From NCBI RefSeq assembly GCF_016862895.1, contig NZ_BONV01000002.1:186001-250000 (forward strand): a DNA stretch of 64,000 bases. The letters are read 5' to 3'. Positions within the stretch are counted from its first letter, which is position 1, and each line of letters opens with the position of its first letter. Below, piece after piece: positions 16,721 through 27,956 of this stretch. The notes beneath the pieces were generated by a model. It did not search any database. It was not told the origin of the DNA and was given only the letters and a program-made list of their open reading frames with translations. A program made the position numbers and the translations under genes. This DNA comes from Planotetraspora kaengkrachanensis. Its GTDB lineage: Bacteria; Actinomycetota; Actinomycetes; Streptosporangiales; Streptosporangiaceae.

Positions 16721-18337
16721 TCAGCGCTGCGCCAGGATGCGCAGTTGCAGCATCGCCGCGAACCGCTGCTCCGGGTCGTTCAGGTCGAGTTCGCCCACCT
16801 CGACGACCCGGCGCAGGCGGTAACGCAGCGTGTTCGGGTGGATGAACAGGGCGGCCGCCGCCTTGCCCACGTCGCCGAGCGCGTCCAGCCAGGCCTCGAG
16901 GGATTCGACCAGGCCCGCGTTGTTGCGCTCGTCGTACTCCATCAGGCGGGCGATCGCGCCGCCGGGGCGTTCGTCGCGGGCGGCGGCGAGGTCGCGCAGT
17001 TCCAGCATCAGGGCGAGCGTCTGGACGTCGTCGAGGCGGGCCACCCGAAGGCCGGTGTGACCCTCACGCATCACCCGCAGCACGCGGTCGGCTTGCGCCT
17101 TGCCGTGGACGATGGCGCTGATGTCCGAACCCGCCGGGGCGACCGCCACGACCGCGTGCAGATTGCCGTCCACGCGGTCGACGAAGTCGGCGGCCAGCCG
17201 GGCGACCCGTTGCTCGGGGCCGGCCGTCGCCGTGACCACCGGCAGCAGGCCGTAGACCGTACCGCCGACGGCGGCGACAGCGGAGGACGGCACGGTCGCC
17301 GACAGGTGCACCGACAGGGCGTCGGCCAGGCGTTCGAGGTCGGCGTGCGCGTGGTCGTCGCCGGCGAGCAGGCCGGCGCTCACGATGACCAGGCGGCGGC
17401 CGGACAGGCCGAGCCGGGCCAGCGCGTCCCGCGCCCCGGCGCCGCCTTCCAGGACGGTGCCGATCAGGTCCGTCCGCAGTCTGCGCTGGACGTCGGCGCC
17501 GCCCCGCAGCCGCAGCAGGTGCAGCGCGACCAGTTTCGACGCGTCCAGGAGGGCCTGGATCCGTTCGCCGTCGACCTCGCCGTCCATGGCGGCCCAGATC
17601 GAACCCAGGACCTCGTCGCCGGCGCGGACCGCGATGGCGACGCGTTGCACCGTCATGCCGTCATAGCCCAGGTCCAGGGGGCTGACGACGACCGGGGCGT
17701 GGTAGCGGTAGAGGTCGCGGAAGACCCCCATCTCGGTGAGCCGGGTGGCGTACCGTTCGGGCACCTGGCGGCCGATGACGGTCTCCACCCGGGAGGGGTC
17801 GGCCTCGTCCTGGCGGCCGGAGAAGGCGAGCACCCGCGAACTGCGGTCCTCGATGGTGATGGGTGCGTCGAGGAGGGCGGCCACGGCGTTGGCCACCGCG
17901 AACAGGTCACCGGACGGCAGGCCGCCGAGGGACTCGTGGCCGGTGACCCCGATGTCGCCTTCGGCGAGCATCGCGCGGATGAGGGCGGTGAGCTGCGCCC
18001 AGGTGGCGCCCCGGCGCAGTCCGATCAGGGCCACGCCGCTGTCCTGGACCGCCGCGCGCACCTCCGGGGTCAGGGCGACCGGCGCCCGTACGACCAGGCC
18101 CGCCGTACCGTCGTCACCGAGTGCGCGCAGCAGCGGCGCCAGGTTGCCGCCCGCCGGGTCGACCCCGACGCCCAGCACCAGCGAGCGGGGGGCGAGTACG
18201 GGTTCGTCGAGCGGGTCGAAGATGGCCAGGGCGCTGATGCCCTCCGGCTGGTCGACGTCGCCGGCGACGAGCTCGAGGAGGGTGGAGCCCAGGTCGTCCA
18301 GGACCCGGCCGAGGCTGGCACGCGGTCGCTGACCCAC
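16721..18337 (-). CDS. PucR family transcriptional regulator
   Basis: A 538-residue PucR-type regulator with a GAF/PAS-like N-terminal sensor half, a central GGDEF-like segment and a C-terminal HTH_30 domain (KAAAALFIHPNTLRYRLRRV at about residues 500-519). PucR proteins activate purine, amine or amino-acid catabolism genes. It is the last gene of the peptide/D-amino-acid cluster, 23 bases behind the racemase, and so is the best candidate regulator. Start is taken as GTG 18337; the ribosome-binding site is weak. Confidence 0.85.
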   Translation of the reverse strand: MGQRPRASLGRVLDDLGSTLLELVAGDVDQPEGISALAIFDPLDEPVLAPRSLVLGVGVDPAGGNLAPLLRALGDDGTAGLVVRAPVALTPEVRAAVQDSGVALIGLRRGATWAQLTALIRAMLAEGDIGVTGHESLGGLPSGDLFAVANAVAALLDAPITIEDRSSRVLAFSGRQDEADPSRVETVIGRQVPERYATRLTEMGVFRDLYRYHAPVVVSPLDLGYDGMTVQRVAIAVRAGDEVLGSIWAAMDGEVDGERIQALLDASKLVALHLLRLRGGADVQRRLRTDLIGTVLEGGAGARDALARLGLSGRRLVIVSAGLLAGDDHAHADLERLADALSVHLSATVPSSAVAAVGGTVYGLLPVVTATAGPEQRVARLAADFVDRVDGNLHAVVAVAPAGSDISAIVHGKAQADRVLRVMREGHTGLRVARLDDVQTLALMLELRDLAAARDERPGGAIARLMEYDERNNAGLVESLEAWLDALGDVGKAAAALFIHPNTLRYRLRRVVEVGELDLNDPEQRFAAMLQLRILAQR

Positions 18338-18360
18338 GCCCGGCAGTATAGGCGCGCTCC

Positions 18361-19485
18361 TCAGAAGTCGATCCACTCCACCGAGGTCGTCACCCGCTCC
18401 AGCACCTCCGGTACGGGGGTGACGCCGAGACCTGGGCCCGTGGGCACCGGGACGTGGCCGTCCACCAGGACGACCGGCTCGGTGATGTCGGTGCGGTAGA
18501 AGCGGTCCGACGCCGAGACGTCGCCGGGCAGGGTGAAGCCGGGCAGGGCGGACAAGGCGATGTTGGCGGAGCGGCCGAGGCCCGTCTCCAGCATGCCGCC
18601 GCACCAGACCGCGATCCCGTGGGCTGCGGCCAGGTCGTGGATCTTCCTGGCCTCCAGGTATCCGCCGACCCGGCCGGGCTTGATGTTGATGATCTGGCAC
18701 GCGCCGAGCGTGACGGCCGCGGCGGCCGTCTGCGCGGACACGACGGATTCGTCCAGGCAGATCGGCGTCGCCAGCTCCCGCGCGAGCGCGGCGTGCCCGA
18801 GGACGTCCTCCTCCTCCAGCGGCTGCTCGATCAGCAGCAGGTCGTACGCGTCGAGCTTGGCCAGGTGACGGGCGTCGCGCAGGGTGTAGGCGGTGTTGGC
18901 GTCGACCTGTAGGGGCAGGTCCCCGCCGAACCGGTCGCGTACAGCGGCCACCGGAGCCAGGTCCCAGCCCGGTTCGATCTTGAGCTTGATCCGGACGTAC
19001 CCCTCGTCCAGATAACCCTCGACGGCGGCCAGCAGCTGGGGGATCGAGTCGTGGATGCCGACCGACACTCCGCTGGGGACCCGGTCGGCGACGGCGCCGA
19101 GTTCGCGGCCGAAGGAGCGGCCGAGGGCGCGCAGTTCCGCGTCGAGGACCGCCATCTCCACCGCGGCCTTGGCCATCCGGTGCCCCTTGACCGCGTGCAG
19201 CAGCCCGGCGACGGCGGCGGCGCCGAACCGGGCGAGCTCGGCCCGGCTCTCATGCGCGGCCAGTCGCGGCAGCAGGAACCGGCGCAGGACGTCCTGCTGG
19301 GAGTCGACGTACTCCGCCGAGTAGAGCGGATCGGCCAGCGCGACGCATTCGCCCCAACCTTCGGCGTCGTCGGTCACCACCTTGATCAGCAGGATGTCGC
19401 GCTCGGTCTGCGTGCCGAACGAGGTACGGAACGGCGACACCAGCGGCATCGAGACACGGCGGAGTTCGATTCCGCGCAGCTTCAT
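18361..19485 (-). CDS. N-acylamino acid (N-succinylamino acid) racemase / OSBS-like enolase superfamily enzyme
   Basis: A 374-residue member of the MLE subgroup of the enolase superfamily, the normal length for NSAR/OSBS. All catalytic residues are visible: KLK at 167-169 (base Lys169), metal ligands Asp195, Glu220 and Asp245, and the second base Lys269 in NIKPGRVGG. These enzymes racemise N-acylamino acids by proton exchange and some also make o-succinylbenzoate. No menaquinone genes are near; the GNAT and M20 genes directly upstream match the N-succinyl D-to-L amino acid pathway. ATG shares one base with the GNAT stop. Dipeptide epimerase is the main alternative. Confidence 0.85.
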   Translation of the reverse strand: MKLRGIELRRVSMPLVSPFRTSFGTQTERDILLIKVVTDDAEGWGECVALADPLYSAEYVDSQQDVLRRFLLPRLAAHESRAELARFGAAAVAGLLHAVKGHRMAKAAVEMAVLDAELRALGRSFGRELGAVADRVPSGVSVGIHDSIPQLLAAVEGYLDEGYVRIKLKIEPGWDLAPVAAVRDRFGGDLPLQVDANTAYTLRDARHLAKLDAYDLLLIEQPLEEEDVLGHAALARELATPICLDESVVSAQTAAAAVTLGACQIINIKPGRVGGYLEARKIHDLAAAHGIAVWCGGMLETGLGRSANIALSALPGFTLPGDVSASDRFYRTDITEPVVLVDGHVPVPTGPGLGVTPVPEVLERVTTSVEWIDF

Positions 19486-20252
19486 CAGTACTCCAGATCG
19501 ACGAGGTAACCGAGGTCGAGATCGAAGTCGACGACGCGCCCGCCGGAGGCCATCAGCGGCTCCAGTTCGGCGCGGAGCCCGCGGCGCCAGGCCGCGGCGG
19601 CGGCCGGGTCCGCGGCGCGCAGGGCCTCGATGTCGGGCGGGGTGGCGACCCGGCGGCTCGACGGGCCGCCCGTGGGACGGTCGAAGCGCGTCCCCGCGCA
19701 GGCGGCGACGACCCTCGGCGCGAGCAGGCTCCAGCGCACCAGCAGCCGGTCGGAGTCGTCGGCGCCGTTGATCGCGTCGTGCATCGCGCCGTAGAAGTTC
19801 GGCAGGTACTCCACCGGCAGCGCACCCAGTTTGACGATGTTGAAATAGGCGTTGCGGCCGACCAGCGGGTCGTACGTCCACTCGATCGTCGTGATGCCGC
19901 GGGTCAGGGCCCAGGCGCGCTGGTGCAGCTTGAGCGCCATGCCGACGCTGCGGCCCTCCATGCCGGGGGCGACCCCGGCGACGTGACTGTGCAGGGTACG
20001 GGCCGCCGGCGCCTCGTGGAAGCCGATGCAGACGCCGACGAGCCGGTCACCGTCGTAGGCGCCTGCGGCGTAGTTGCCCGCCTTGGTCAGCGCGCGCAGG
20101 AACTCCATCGTGATCAGCGGGCGGCCCCAGATCTCCAGCAGCAGGTCGATCATGGCCTGGGCTTCGTTCAGGTCCTGGAGTTCCCTGATCACCACGCCCG
20201 CATTCTCGGCCCGTCTGCCCGCGTCCCGCGCCGCCAGGTCGAGCATGCTCAC
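19485..20252 (-). CDS. GNAT-superfamily acyltransferase (COG3375 type), predicted D-amino acid N-succinyltransferase
   Basis: A 255-residue protein of the COG3375 GNAT group, known from gene clusters with N-acylamino acid racemases. It opens with a helix and VIRELQDLNEAQAMIDLL; the acyl-CoA region is around VAPGMEGRSVGMALKLHQRAWA; then TIEWTYDPLVGRNAYFNI. In the characterised pathway the GNAT partner succinylates the D-amino acid before racemisation. GTG at 20252 overlaps the M20 stop by 4 bases and has GGAGG upstream. The exact acyl donor is an inference from context. Confidence 0.75.
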   Translation of the reverse strand: MSMLDLAARDAGRRAENAGVVIRELQDLNEAQAMIDLLLEIWGRPLITMEFLRALTKAGNYAAGAYDGDRLVGVCIGFHEAPAARTLHSHVAGVAPGMEGRSVGMALKLHQRAWALTRGITTIEWTYDPLVGRNAYFNIVKLGALPVEYLPNFYGAMHDAINGADDSDRLLVRWSLLAPRVVAACAGTRFDRPTGGPSSRRVATPPDIEALRAADPAAAAAWRRGLRAELEPLMASGGRVVDFDLDLGYLVDLEY

Positions 20253-21355
20253 GACTCGTCCTCCAGAAGTTCGGCGACCAGCTCGCGCAGCAGCGCGGTG
20301 CGGCCGGGAAGCAGGTCGACGACGACGTGCTCATGGTCGGCGTGGGCTCCGGCGCCGACCGCGCCCAGGCCGTCGAGGGTCGGGGTGCCGGCGCCGGCGG
20401 TGAGGTTGCCGTCGGAGGCGCCGCCGACGGCCGTGCCGGACAGGGGCGGCAGGCCGAGCCGGGCCGCGACGGCGGCGGCCCGGCCGAACAGCTCCCGGCT
20501 GGACGGCTCCTCCAGCGGGGGCCGGTTGACGCCTCCCCCGATCTCGATCACGGCAGCGGGGTCGAGCGGGACCAAAGCGCGCAGCGCGTGGTCGACGCGC
20601 AGTTGCTCGCGGTTGGTCCACGCGCGTACGTCGACGGCGAACGAGCCGTGGGCGGGCACCGTGTTCGCCGTGGTGCCCGCGGCGAACACCGTCGGGGTGA
20701 CCGTCGTCCCGGCCGCCGGGTCCGACAGGGCGCTCGCGGCCAGGGCCAGGCGCGCCAGTTCGAGAGTGGCGTTGACGCCCTTGTCCGGTTCCAGCCCGGC
20801 GTGGGCGGCCCGGCCGGTGACGCGCACCTCGTACAGGGACACGCCCTTGCGGGCCGTCTTGAGGGCGCCGCCGTCGGCCGAGGCCTCCAGGACGAGCGCC
20901 GCCTTGGACCGCCGGGCCTCCTCCTCGATCAGGGCGGCCGAACTCGGCGAGCCGAGCTCCTCGTCCCCGGTCACGAGCAGGGTGACGCCGGTGCGCTCGG
21001 CCAGGCCGGCGACGGCGTGGATCGCCATCACCAGGCCGGCGAGCATGTCGAAACAGCCGGGGCCGCGCACCACCCCGCCGGTCAGCCGGTACGGCCGGGC
21101 GGCCAGCGTGCCGATGGGCCAGACCGTGTCGTGATGGGCCAGGAGCAGTACCTGGCGGTCGCCGTCCCCGAACCGCCACCGCAGGTGCGACCACCCGTCC
21201 AGGGTGATGCGCTCGGGCGCCACGCCGAGTCGCGTGGTGCCGACACGGGCGACCAGGTCGGCCGACCGGGCGACCGCGGCCCGGTCGGCGGAGGGCGACT
21301 CGCACTCGACGAGCGCCCTGAGGTCGGCGAGGAACGTCTCGATGCTGACGGGCAC
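20249..21355 (-). CDS. M20 family metallopeptidase / amidohydrolase, predicted N-acyl-L-amino acid hydrolase
   Basis: A 368-residue M20 protein close to the carboxypeptidase G2/ArgE type. Metal and catalytic sites are visible: LLLAHHDTVWPIGTL, GPGCFDMLAGLV, the TGDEELGSP catalytic Glu pair, and AHADHEHV near the C-terminus. A dimerisation domain with TGRAAHAG sits in the middle. In the cluster it would remove the acyl group from the racemised amino acid, releasing the L form. Start GTG 21355 is two bases behind the previous stop. Confidence 0.85.
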   Translation of the reverse strand: MPVSIETFLADLRALVECESPSADRAAVARSADLVARVGTTRLGVAPERITLDGWSHLRWRFGDGDRQVLLLAHHDTVWPIGTLAARPYRLTGGVVRGPGCFDMLAGLVMAIHAVAGLAERTGVTLLVTGDEELGSPSSAALIEEEARRSKAALVLEASADGGALKTARKGVSLYEVRVTGRAAHAGLEPDKGVNATLELARLALAASALSDPAAGTTVTPTVFAAGTTANTVPAHGSFAVDVRAWTNREQLRVDHALRALVPLDPAAVIEIGGGVNRPPLEEPSSRELFGRAAAVAARLGLPPLSGTAVGGASDGNLTAGAGTPTLDGLGAVGAGAHADHEHVVVDLLPGRTALLRELVAELLEDES

Positions 21356-21357
21356 GG

Positions 21358-22739
21358 TCAGCCGTGCTTCTTCGGGGTCGCGCGGGCGCCGTAGTGCACG
21401 TATTCCTCGCCGGTGGGCAGCGAGTAGAACGTCACGGGGACCCACGACTCCATGCCCTCGGGGCGGACCGCGTACAGGGCCGGGGCGACGGGGGTCATCT
21501 CGTAGATCTGGACGGGGGTGCCCTCCAGCTCGGCGATCGGCCCGATCACCGTGACGCGCAGGGTCGGCTTGCCGTCCTCCTCCAGCACCTCCATGCGGAC
21601 GGATTCCCGAGCGTACGTGCCGGCGTACGGGGCCAGGTCGGTGGTCACCGGCTCGGCCGGAGGCTCGAACGGCTCGGGCAGCCGGACCCCGGTGAGGTCG
21701 GAGAAGATCTCGTCGTACAGATCGACGTGCAGGTCGTGGGTGTGGCCGCCGTTGGTCGTGAGCGCGACCGCGACACCGGCTTCCGGCAACACCCGCAGGA
21801 ACGCCGCCTGGCCGATGGTGTTGCCGTCGTGGCCGTAGGCGCGGTGGCCGTGCCAGTCGCAGCGGAACCAGCCCAGTCCCCACGAGTCGCCGAGCAGGAG
21901 CTTTTCCGGGCAGTCTGTCTGGTACGCGGACATCGCCTCGGCGCTGTCCGCCGACAGGACGCGGGTGCCGTCGGAGGCTAGCCCGCCCAGCAGGTGCATG
22001 CGAGCGAAGGCGAGCACGTCCGAGACGGTGGACGTGATCAGCCCGGCCGGGCCGACCGCGCGGGGCAGCCCCCACACCGGGGCGATCACCGGGTCGTCTC
22101 CGCCCTTGACGTGACCCATCGCGTGGGCGAAGACCATCGCCTCCTCGGGCAGCGTCGTGGTGTGGGTCAGGCCGAGCGGCGCGAACAGCTTGGCCTTGAT
22201 CGCCTGGTCCCAGGTCTGGCCGGTGAGGACCTCGATGATCCGGCCGAGTACGGAGTAGCCGGCGTTGCAGTAGGACCAGGTGGCGCCGATGGGGTGGTTG
22301 TGCGCCACGTCGGCCAGCAGGGCGACGTACTTCTCCAGGGCGTCGTCGCCCCGGCCGGTGTCGGTGAACAGGTCGCCGTCGATGCCGCTGGTGTGGGTGA
22401 GCAGGTGCCAGACGGTGACCGCGGCGGTGGTCTCCGGGTCGCGCAGCCGGAACTCCGGCAGGACCTCGGCGACCGGGGTCTGGAGGGTGAGGGCGCCCTC
22501 GTCGACCAGCTGCATGATGACGGTCGCCGTCCACACCTTGGAGATCGAGCCGATCTGCCAGACGGAGTCGGTGGTGGCGGGCTGGCCGGTGCCGGCGTGC
22601 AGCACGCCGGTGGCGGCGGTGAGCAGTTCGTCGTCCGCGCCGTCGGTGCCGAGGCGGAGGATGCCGAGCTGGGCACCGGGGACGCCGTGCTTGGCGGCGA
22701 GTTCGTCGAGACGGTTCTGCCAGTGGGCCTGGTCGAGGG

Positions 22740-22743
<4 letters not shown>
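21358..22743 (-). CDS. Beta-lactamase-fold serine hydrolase (D-aminopeptidase/esterase-like)
   Basis: A 461-residue class C beta-lactamase-type serine hydrolase. SxxK is SISK at residues 66-69, the Y-x-N motif is in SYCNAGY, and HDG in YGHDGN takes the KTG position. After about residue 355 comes a further domain of about 100 residues, mostly beta, comparable to the lipocalin-like additions of D-aminopeptidases. There is no signal peptide, so it acts in the cytoplasm on imported substrate, unlike a resistance lactamase. Its place between the peptide transporter and the M20 gene supports cleavage of D-residue peptides. GTG overlaps the dppF stop. Confidence 0.82.
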
Positions 22744-23479
<736 letters not shown>

Positions 23480-23483
<4 letters not shown>

Positions 23484-25312
23484 ACCGGGACCTCCGTGGC
23501 TTTGTGGCACGCCACACCGGCCACCAGCGCGGGCGCGACCGCACGGCAGTGGTCGTCGGCGAGCGGGCAGCGGGGCGCGAACGCGCACCCGGCCGGAACA
23601 TGTACGGGGTCGGCGGGCAGCCCGGGGATGACGGCGAGCGGGCGGCTCAGGTCGGTGTCCATGTCCGGCACGGCCGCCACCAGCGCCCGCGTGTACGGGT
23701 GCCGCGCGAGCGTGCGCAGGTCCTTGGCGGGCAGCTCCTCGACGACCCGGCCGGCGTACATCACCAGCACCCGGTCGCACACGTCGGTCACGACCGAGAC
23801 GTCGTGGCTGATGAGCAGGAGGGCGGCGCCGGTGTCGCGGCGTACCTCGGCGAGCAGTTCCAGGACCTGCCGCTGCACGGTGACGTCCAGGGCGGTGGTC
23901 GGCTCGTCGGCGATGATGAGCCGGGGGTCGCCCATGAGGCCCATGCCGATCATCGCCCGCTGCCGCATGCCGCCGGAGAACTCGAAGGGGTACTGGCGCG
24001 CGCGCCGTTCGGGCTCGCGGATCCGTACCGCGCGCAGGCGGTCGACGGCGCGCGCGAGGGCGGCCCTGCGGCCAATGCGCTGGTGGAAGCGGCTCACCTC
24101 GGCCAGCTGCGGCCCCACCCGGTGCGCCGGGTTGAACGACGTCATCGGGTCCTGGAAGACGATCGCCAGCGAGGTGCCCAGGCGCCGGTGGGCGCCGGCG
24201 GCCATGAGGTCCTCGCCCGCGACGACGAGGTGGCCGGCCTCGACGCGTACCGGCGGCTCGATGAGCCCGGCCAACGCCAGCGCCGTCAGCGACTTGCCCG
24301 AGCCGGACTCGCCGACCACTCCGACGGCCTCGCCGTCGGAGACGGAGAACGTGACCCCGCGCACCGCACGGATCGGGCCGGCCGGGCCGGGGATCGTCAC
24401 GCGCAGGCCCTCCACCGACAGGACCGTCCCGGGGACGGCAGGTGTGGCGGCGACCGGTTCGCGGGGCTCCTCCAGGGAGCGGGACCTGCCGGGCGAGTCG
24501 CCGAGGCCGAACATCGCCGCGAACGCCTCACCGGTGAGGTTGAACGCCAGACCGGCCAGGACGACGGCGATGCCGGGGCCGAGCGCGGCCAGCGGGTGGA
24601 CGTAGATTCCGTTGAGCCCGTCCTGCATGAGCTTGCCCCAGTCGTAGGACGGCGCCTGCACGCCCAGCCCCAGGAAGGACAGCCCGGCGAAGGTCAGCAG
24701 CACCCCGCCGGCCGCCATCGTCGCGTTCACGACGAGCGGCTCGGCGACGTTCGGCAGCACATGGCGAAGCAGCACCCGGATGCGGCTCACCCCGGCGATG
24801 CGCGCCACCGCGATGTAGTCCCGCTCGGAGACTGCGGCCATCAGGGTGTGGCACAGCCGGGCGAACGCGGGCGCCCCGGCCACGCCGACCGCGAGCACGG
24901 CCCCCCGGGCGCCGACGCCGAAGACGACGGCGAAGAACAGGACGAGCAGCAGGCCGGGAAAGGCCACCAGCACGTTGACGGCCGAGGTGACCAGGCGGCC
25001 CAGCCGCCGTCCGAGCAGCATCGGCGCGGCCCCCAGAAGGATGCCCAGCAACAGGCTGATCGCCGTCGCCGCCACCGCGAGCAGGATCGACAGCCGGGCG
25101 GCCACCAGCACCCGGGCGAACAGGTCGCGGCCGAGGTTGTCGGTGCCGATCCAGTGCTCGGCCGACGGTCCGGCCAGCAGGTTGCCGGTGTCGACGGCCG
25201 CGGCCCGCCCACCCCACAGGACGGGCCCGAACGCGGCGGCCAGCAGTACCAGGGTCAGCAGCCCGAACCCGGCGAAGCCGACCGGCCTGAGCAGAACACG
25301 TGCCGCCCGCAT
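23480..25312 (-). CDS. Fused peptide ABC transporter permease (DppC) and ATPase (DppD)
   Basis: A 610-residue fusion. Residues 1 to about 270 are a DppC/OppC permease: N-terminal helix, GTDNLGRDLFARV and the EAA loop near AARIAGVSRIRVLLRHVLPN (split here as ARIAGVSRIRV and LLRHVLPN). A linker of about 25 residues rich in Pro and Glu follows. Residues 297-610 are a DppD ATPase with Walker A GESGSGKS at 334-341, signature FSGGMRQR, and the C-terminal CAFAPRCPLADDHC iron-sulfur-type tail. Fusion keeps permease and ATPase at one-to-one stoichiometry. It continues directly from dppB with one base between stop and start. Confidence 0.9.
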
Positions 25313-25313
25313 G

Positions 25314-26276
25314 TCAGCTCTCTCCGATCGCCGAACGGGGGTCGAGCAGCGCGAGCACCACGTCGACGAGGGTGTTGACCAGCAGGACGCCGACGCCGTA
25401 CACCAGGACGGTGCCCTGGACCATCGGGTAGTCCTTGGCGACGATCGAGGAGACGATCGAGGAGCCGAGCCCCGGCCAGGCGAAGACGTTCTCCACCAGC
25501 ACCGTCCCGGCCACCAGCGAACTCAGCAGCAGCCCGCCGAGCGTCAGGGTCGCCGTCACCGCGTTCGGCAGGGCGTGCACGAGGTGCACCCGCAGCGACG
25601 CGAGCCGCTTGGCCCGCGCCGTGCGGACGTAGTCGGTCTCCAGCACCGCGAGCATCTCCACCCGGACGATGCGCGACAGCACCGCAGCCGGGCCGATCGC
25701 CAGCGCGAGCACCGGCAGCACGTAGGAGTCGAGCCCGTCGCGTCCCGCCACCGGGAAAAGGTGCGTCTGCACCGCCAGCAGGTAGACCAGGCCGACGCCG
25801 AGCAGGAAGTCGGGGATCGCGCCGATGACGACGTTCGTGCTGGTGAACGCCAGCTCCACGCGTCTGCCGCGGCCGCGGCGGGTGAGCGTCGCCATCGCCA
25901 CGCCCACGGGGACCGCGACGGCCACCGCGAGCAGGAACGCGGCCACGGCGAGCTGGGCCGTGGCGGGCAGCCGCTGGGCGATCGTCTCGCCCACCGGGAG
26001 CCGGCTGGAGATCGACACTCCCAGCTCGCCGCTCAGCAGGTGGCGCAGGAAGGTGACGTACTGCCGCCAGAGGGGTTCCAGCAGGCCGAGCTCCTGTTTG
26101 CGGGCCAGCACCAGGTCGGCCGGCGCGGTCGGGCCGAGCGCCGCGCGTACGGGATCGCCCGGGACCAGGTGGATCATCAGGAACGCGGCGGTCACCAGCA
26201 CCCAGAGCGACACCAGCAGCCGCGCGGCGCGCCGGAGCGCGAAGCGCGGCCACCGGCCGCTGGTCGGGATCTTCAT
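25314..26276 (-). CDS. dppB: Peptide ABC transporter permease (DppB)
   Basis: A 320-residue permease with a basic N-terminus, helix LLVSLWVLVTAAFLMIHL followed by PGDP, the periplasmic-loop sequence ELGLLEPLWRQYVTFLRHLL in two parts, and the EAA loop DYVRTARAKRLAS. Six hydrophobic segments are visible. It forms the channel with the DppC half of the fusion. ATG at 26276 is 2 bases behind the dppA stop. Confidence 0.9.
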   Translation of the reverse strand: MKIPTSGRWPRFALRRAARLLVSLWVLVTAAFLMIHLVPGDPVRAALGPTAPADLVLARKQELGLLEPLWRQYVTFLRHLLSGELGVSISSRLPVGETIAQRLPATAQLAVAAFLLAVAVAVPVGVAMATLTRRGRGRRVELAFTSTNVVIGAIPDFLLGVGLVYLLAVQTHLFPVAGRDGLDSYVLPVLALAIGPAAVLSRIVRVEMLAVLETDYVRTARAKRLASLRVHLVHALPNAVTATLTLGGLLLSSLVAGTVLVENVFAWPGLGSSIVSSIVAKDYPMVQGTVLVYGVGVLLVNTLVDVVLALLDPRSAIGES

Positions 26277-26278
26277 CG

Positions 26279-27874
26279 TCAGCCGAGCATCCGGATGCTG
26301 GTGGGGATGATGCTGCCGGCGATGTCCAGCTCCGCGCCCTTGAGGAAGGTGGGGATGACGTTGTTGGCGAACGGCACCAGGTCCGCGGCCTTGTACAGCG
26401 CCTGCTCGGCGGCGAACCAGTCCGCGCATCCGGCGTTGCCGGTCGCGGCCTTCGCCTTGGTGGCCAGGGCCAGGTAGTCGGCGTTGTCGATGGCGGCGAA
26501 GTTCGTGCCCTCCGGCGCGGCGGGGCCGGAGACGAACGGCATGACCTGGTCGGGAGTGCTGAGGTTCAGGGCCTCCCAGGCGATGTCCCAGTCGCCGGTG
26601 CCGAAGAGGGCGCCCGAGATCTGTGTCGTGTTCTGCTGAGTGGCCTTGACCTCGACGCCGATCGCCTTCCAGGCCGCGGCGGCCAGTTCGGCGGCCGCGC
26701 TGCCGCCGGTGCCGAGCCCGGCGTCGTAGACGAAGGAGACCGTGAGCGGCTTGCCGTCCTTGACGCGGACGCCGTCGGCGCCCTTGGCCCAGCCGGCGGC
26801 GTCGAGCGCGGCCCCGGCCGCGGCGGCGTCGAAGGCCGGCAGGTGACCGGTGACGGAGTCGCCGCTGCAGCCGGTGGGCTCGAGGGCGGCCAGCTGGGTC
26901 GCGGCCGCGCCCTTGCCGGAGGTGAGGGCGGTCTGGAGCTGCTTGAGGTCGAGCGCCTGGGTCAGCGCCATGCGCACGGCCGGGTCCGAGGTGGGGTGAC
27001 CCTCGGCGTGGTTGTACCACTGCTCGCCGATCAACGCCTGTGTGCCGACGGACTTCAGGCCCGCGGCCGCCAGGCGGGCGGCGTCAGGGCCGTTGATCAG
27101 GACCGCGTTGACCGTGCCCGCGAGCAGCTCGTTGGCGGCGGTGGTCTCGTTCGCGACGATCTTGACGATGACCTTGGCCGGCATGCCCTTCTCGGCCGTG
27201 GTGGCGCCGCCGGGTCCCCAGGTGTAGCCCTGACGCAACTCGTACGTGTAGTGGTCGGAGGGGACCGCTTCCTTCAGCACGTACGGGCCGGTGCCGTTCG
27301 TGGCGGCCTTCAGGCTCGACCGGTCCTTCATGCCGGCGTCGCACACCATCGGCAGGTTCGCGAACGCGTTCAGCGCGAACGGCGCGGGGGCCGCCAGCTT
27401 GACGGTGACCTTCGAGCCGGATGCGGAGGCGGTGGCGCCGGCCGGGATGAAGGCGCCCAGGAACGGGCTCTTGTTGTCCGGATTCTCCACGTAGGCAATG
27501 TTGTCGACCACGGTCTGCGCCGTGAACGGGGTGCCGTCAGAGCAGGTGACGCCCGGCTTGATGTCGAAGGTGAGGGTGGCACCTTCGACGGTCCACGCGG
27601 TGGCCAGGTGCGGCTTGATCGTGCCGTCCTTGGCGACGGCGACCAGGTTGTCGTAGGCGTACTGGGTCATGCCGAACAGGGCGCTGACCGCCGACCCCTG
27701 CGGGTCGAGGGCGCCGGGATCGGTCGCCAGGTCCAGGGTGAAGGTCTTGCCGCTGGCGTAGGCGGCGGCCGTGCCCGCGCTCGGGGAGGGAGAGCTCGCG
27801 CCGCCGCAGGCGGTCAGCCCGACCGAACCGGTCAGGGCCAGGGCCGTGAGGGCCCTCGTGCGGAAGGGACTCAT
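26279..27874 (-). CDS. dppA: Peptide ABC transporter substrate-binding lipoprotein (DppA, SBP family 5)
   Basis: A 531-residue extracellular lipoprotein: signal RALTALALTGSVGLTAC with lipobox cysteine at residue 23, then a family 5 solute-binding domain starting TFTLDLATDPGALDPQG. These proteins bind peptides or nickel; the enzymes encoded downstream favour peptides with D-residues. It is the first gene of the operon running to pucR at 16721. The upstream 129 bases contain a long inverted repeat. The start coordinate may be off by one base. Confidence 0.88.
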   Translation of the reverse strand: MSPFRTRALTALALTGSVGLTACGGASSPSPSAGTAAAYASGKTFTLDLATDPGALDPQGSAVSALFGMTQYAYDNLVAVAKDGTIKPHLATAWTVEGATLTFDIKPGVTCSDGTPFTAQTVVDNIAYVENPDNKSPFLGAFIPAGATASASGSKVTVKLAAPAPFALNAFANLPMVCDAGMKDRSSLKAATNGTGPYVLKEAVPSDHYTYELRQGYTWGPGGATTAEKGMPAKVIVKIVANETTAANELLAGTVNAVLINGPDAARLAAAGLKSVGTQALIGEQWYNHAEGHPTSDPAVRMALTQALDLKQLQTALTSGKGAAATQLAALEPTGCSGDSVTGHLPAFDAAAAGAALDAAGWAKGADGVRVKDGKPLTVSFVYDAGLGTGGSAAAELAAAAWKAIGVEVKATQQNTTQISGALFGTGDWDIAWEALNLSTPDQVMPFVSGPAAPEGTNFAAIDNADYLALATKAKAATGNAGCADWFAAEQALYKAADLVPFANNVIPTFLKGAELDIAGSIIPTSIRMLG

Positions 27875-27956
27875 GCGGTTCCTTTTCTGGTACGGCCGCT
27901 CAACAGCGCGACGTCATGCGCAGAGGCTAGATCGCCACCAGGGAGCGCGTACTCGG

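Noticed and set aside
18361-19485. Menaquinone o-succinylbenzoate synthase (MenC)
   Set aside because: Active-site residues would allow it, but no other men gene is near and the GNAT/M20 neighbours point to the racemase role.
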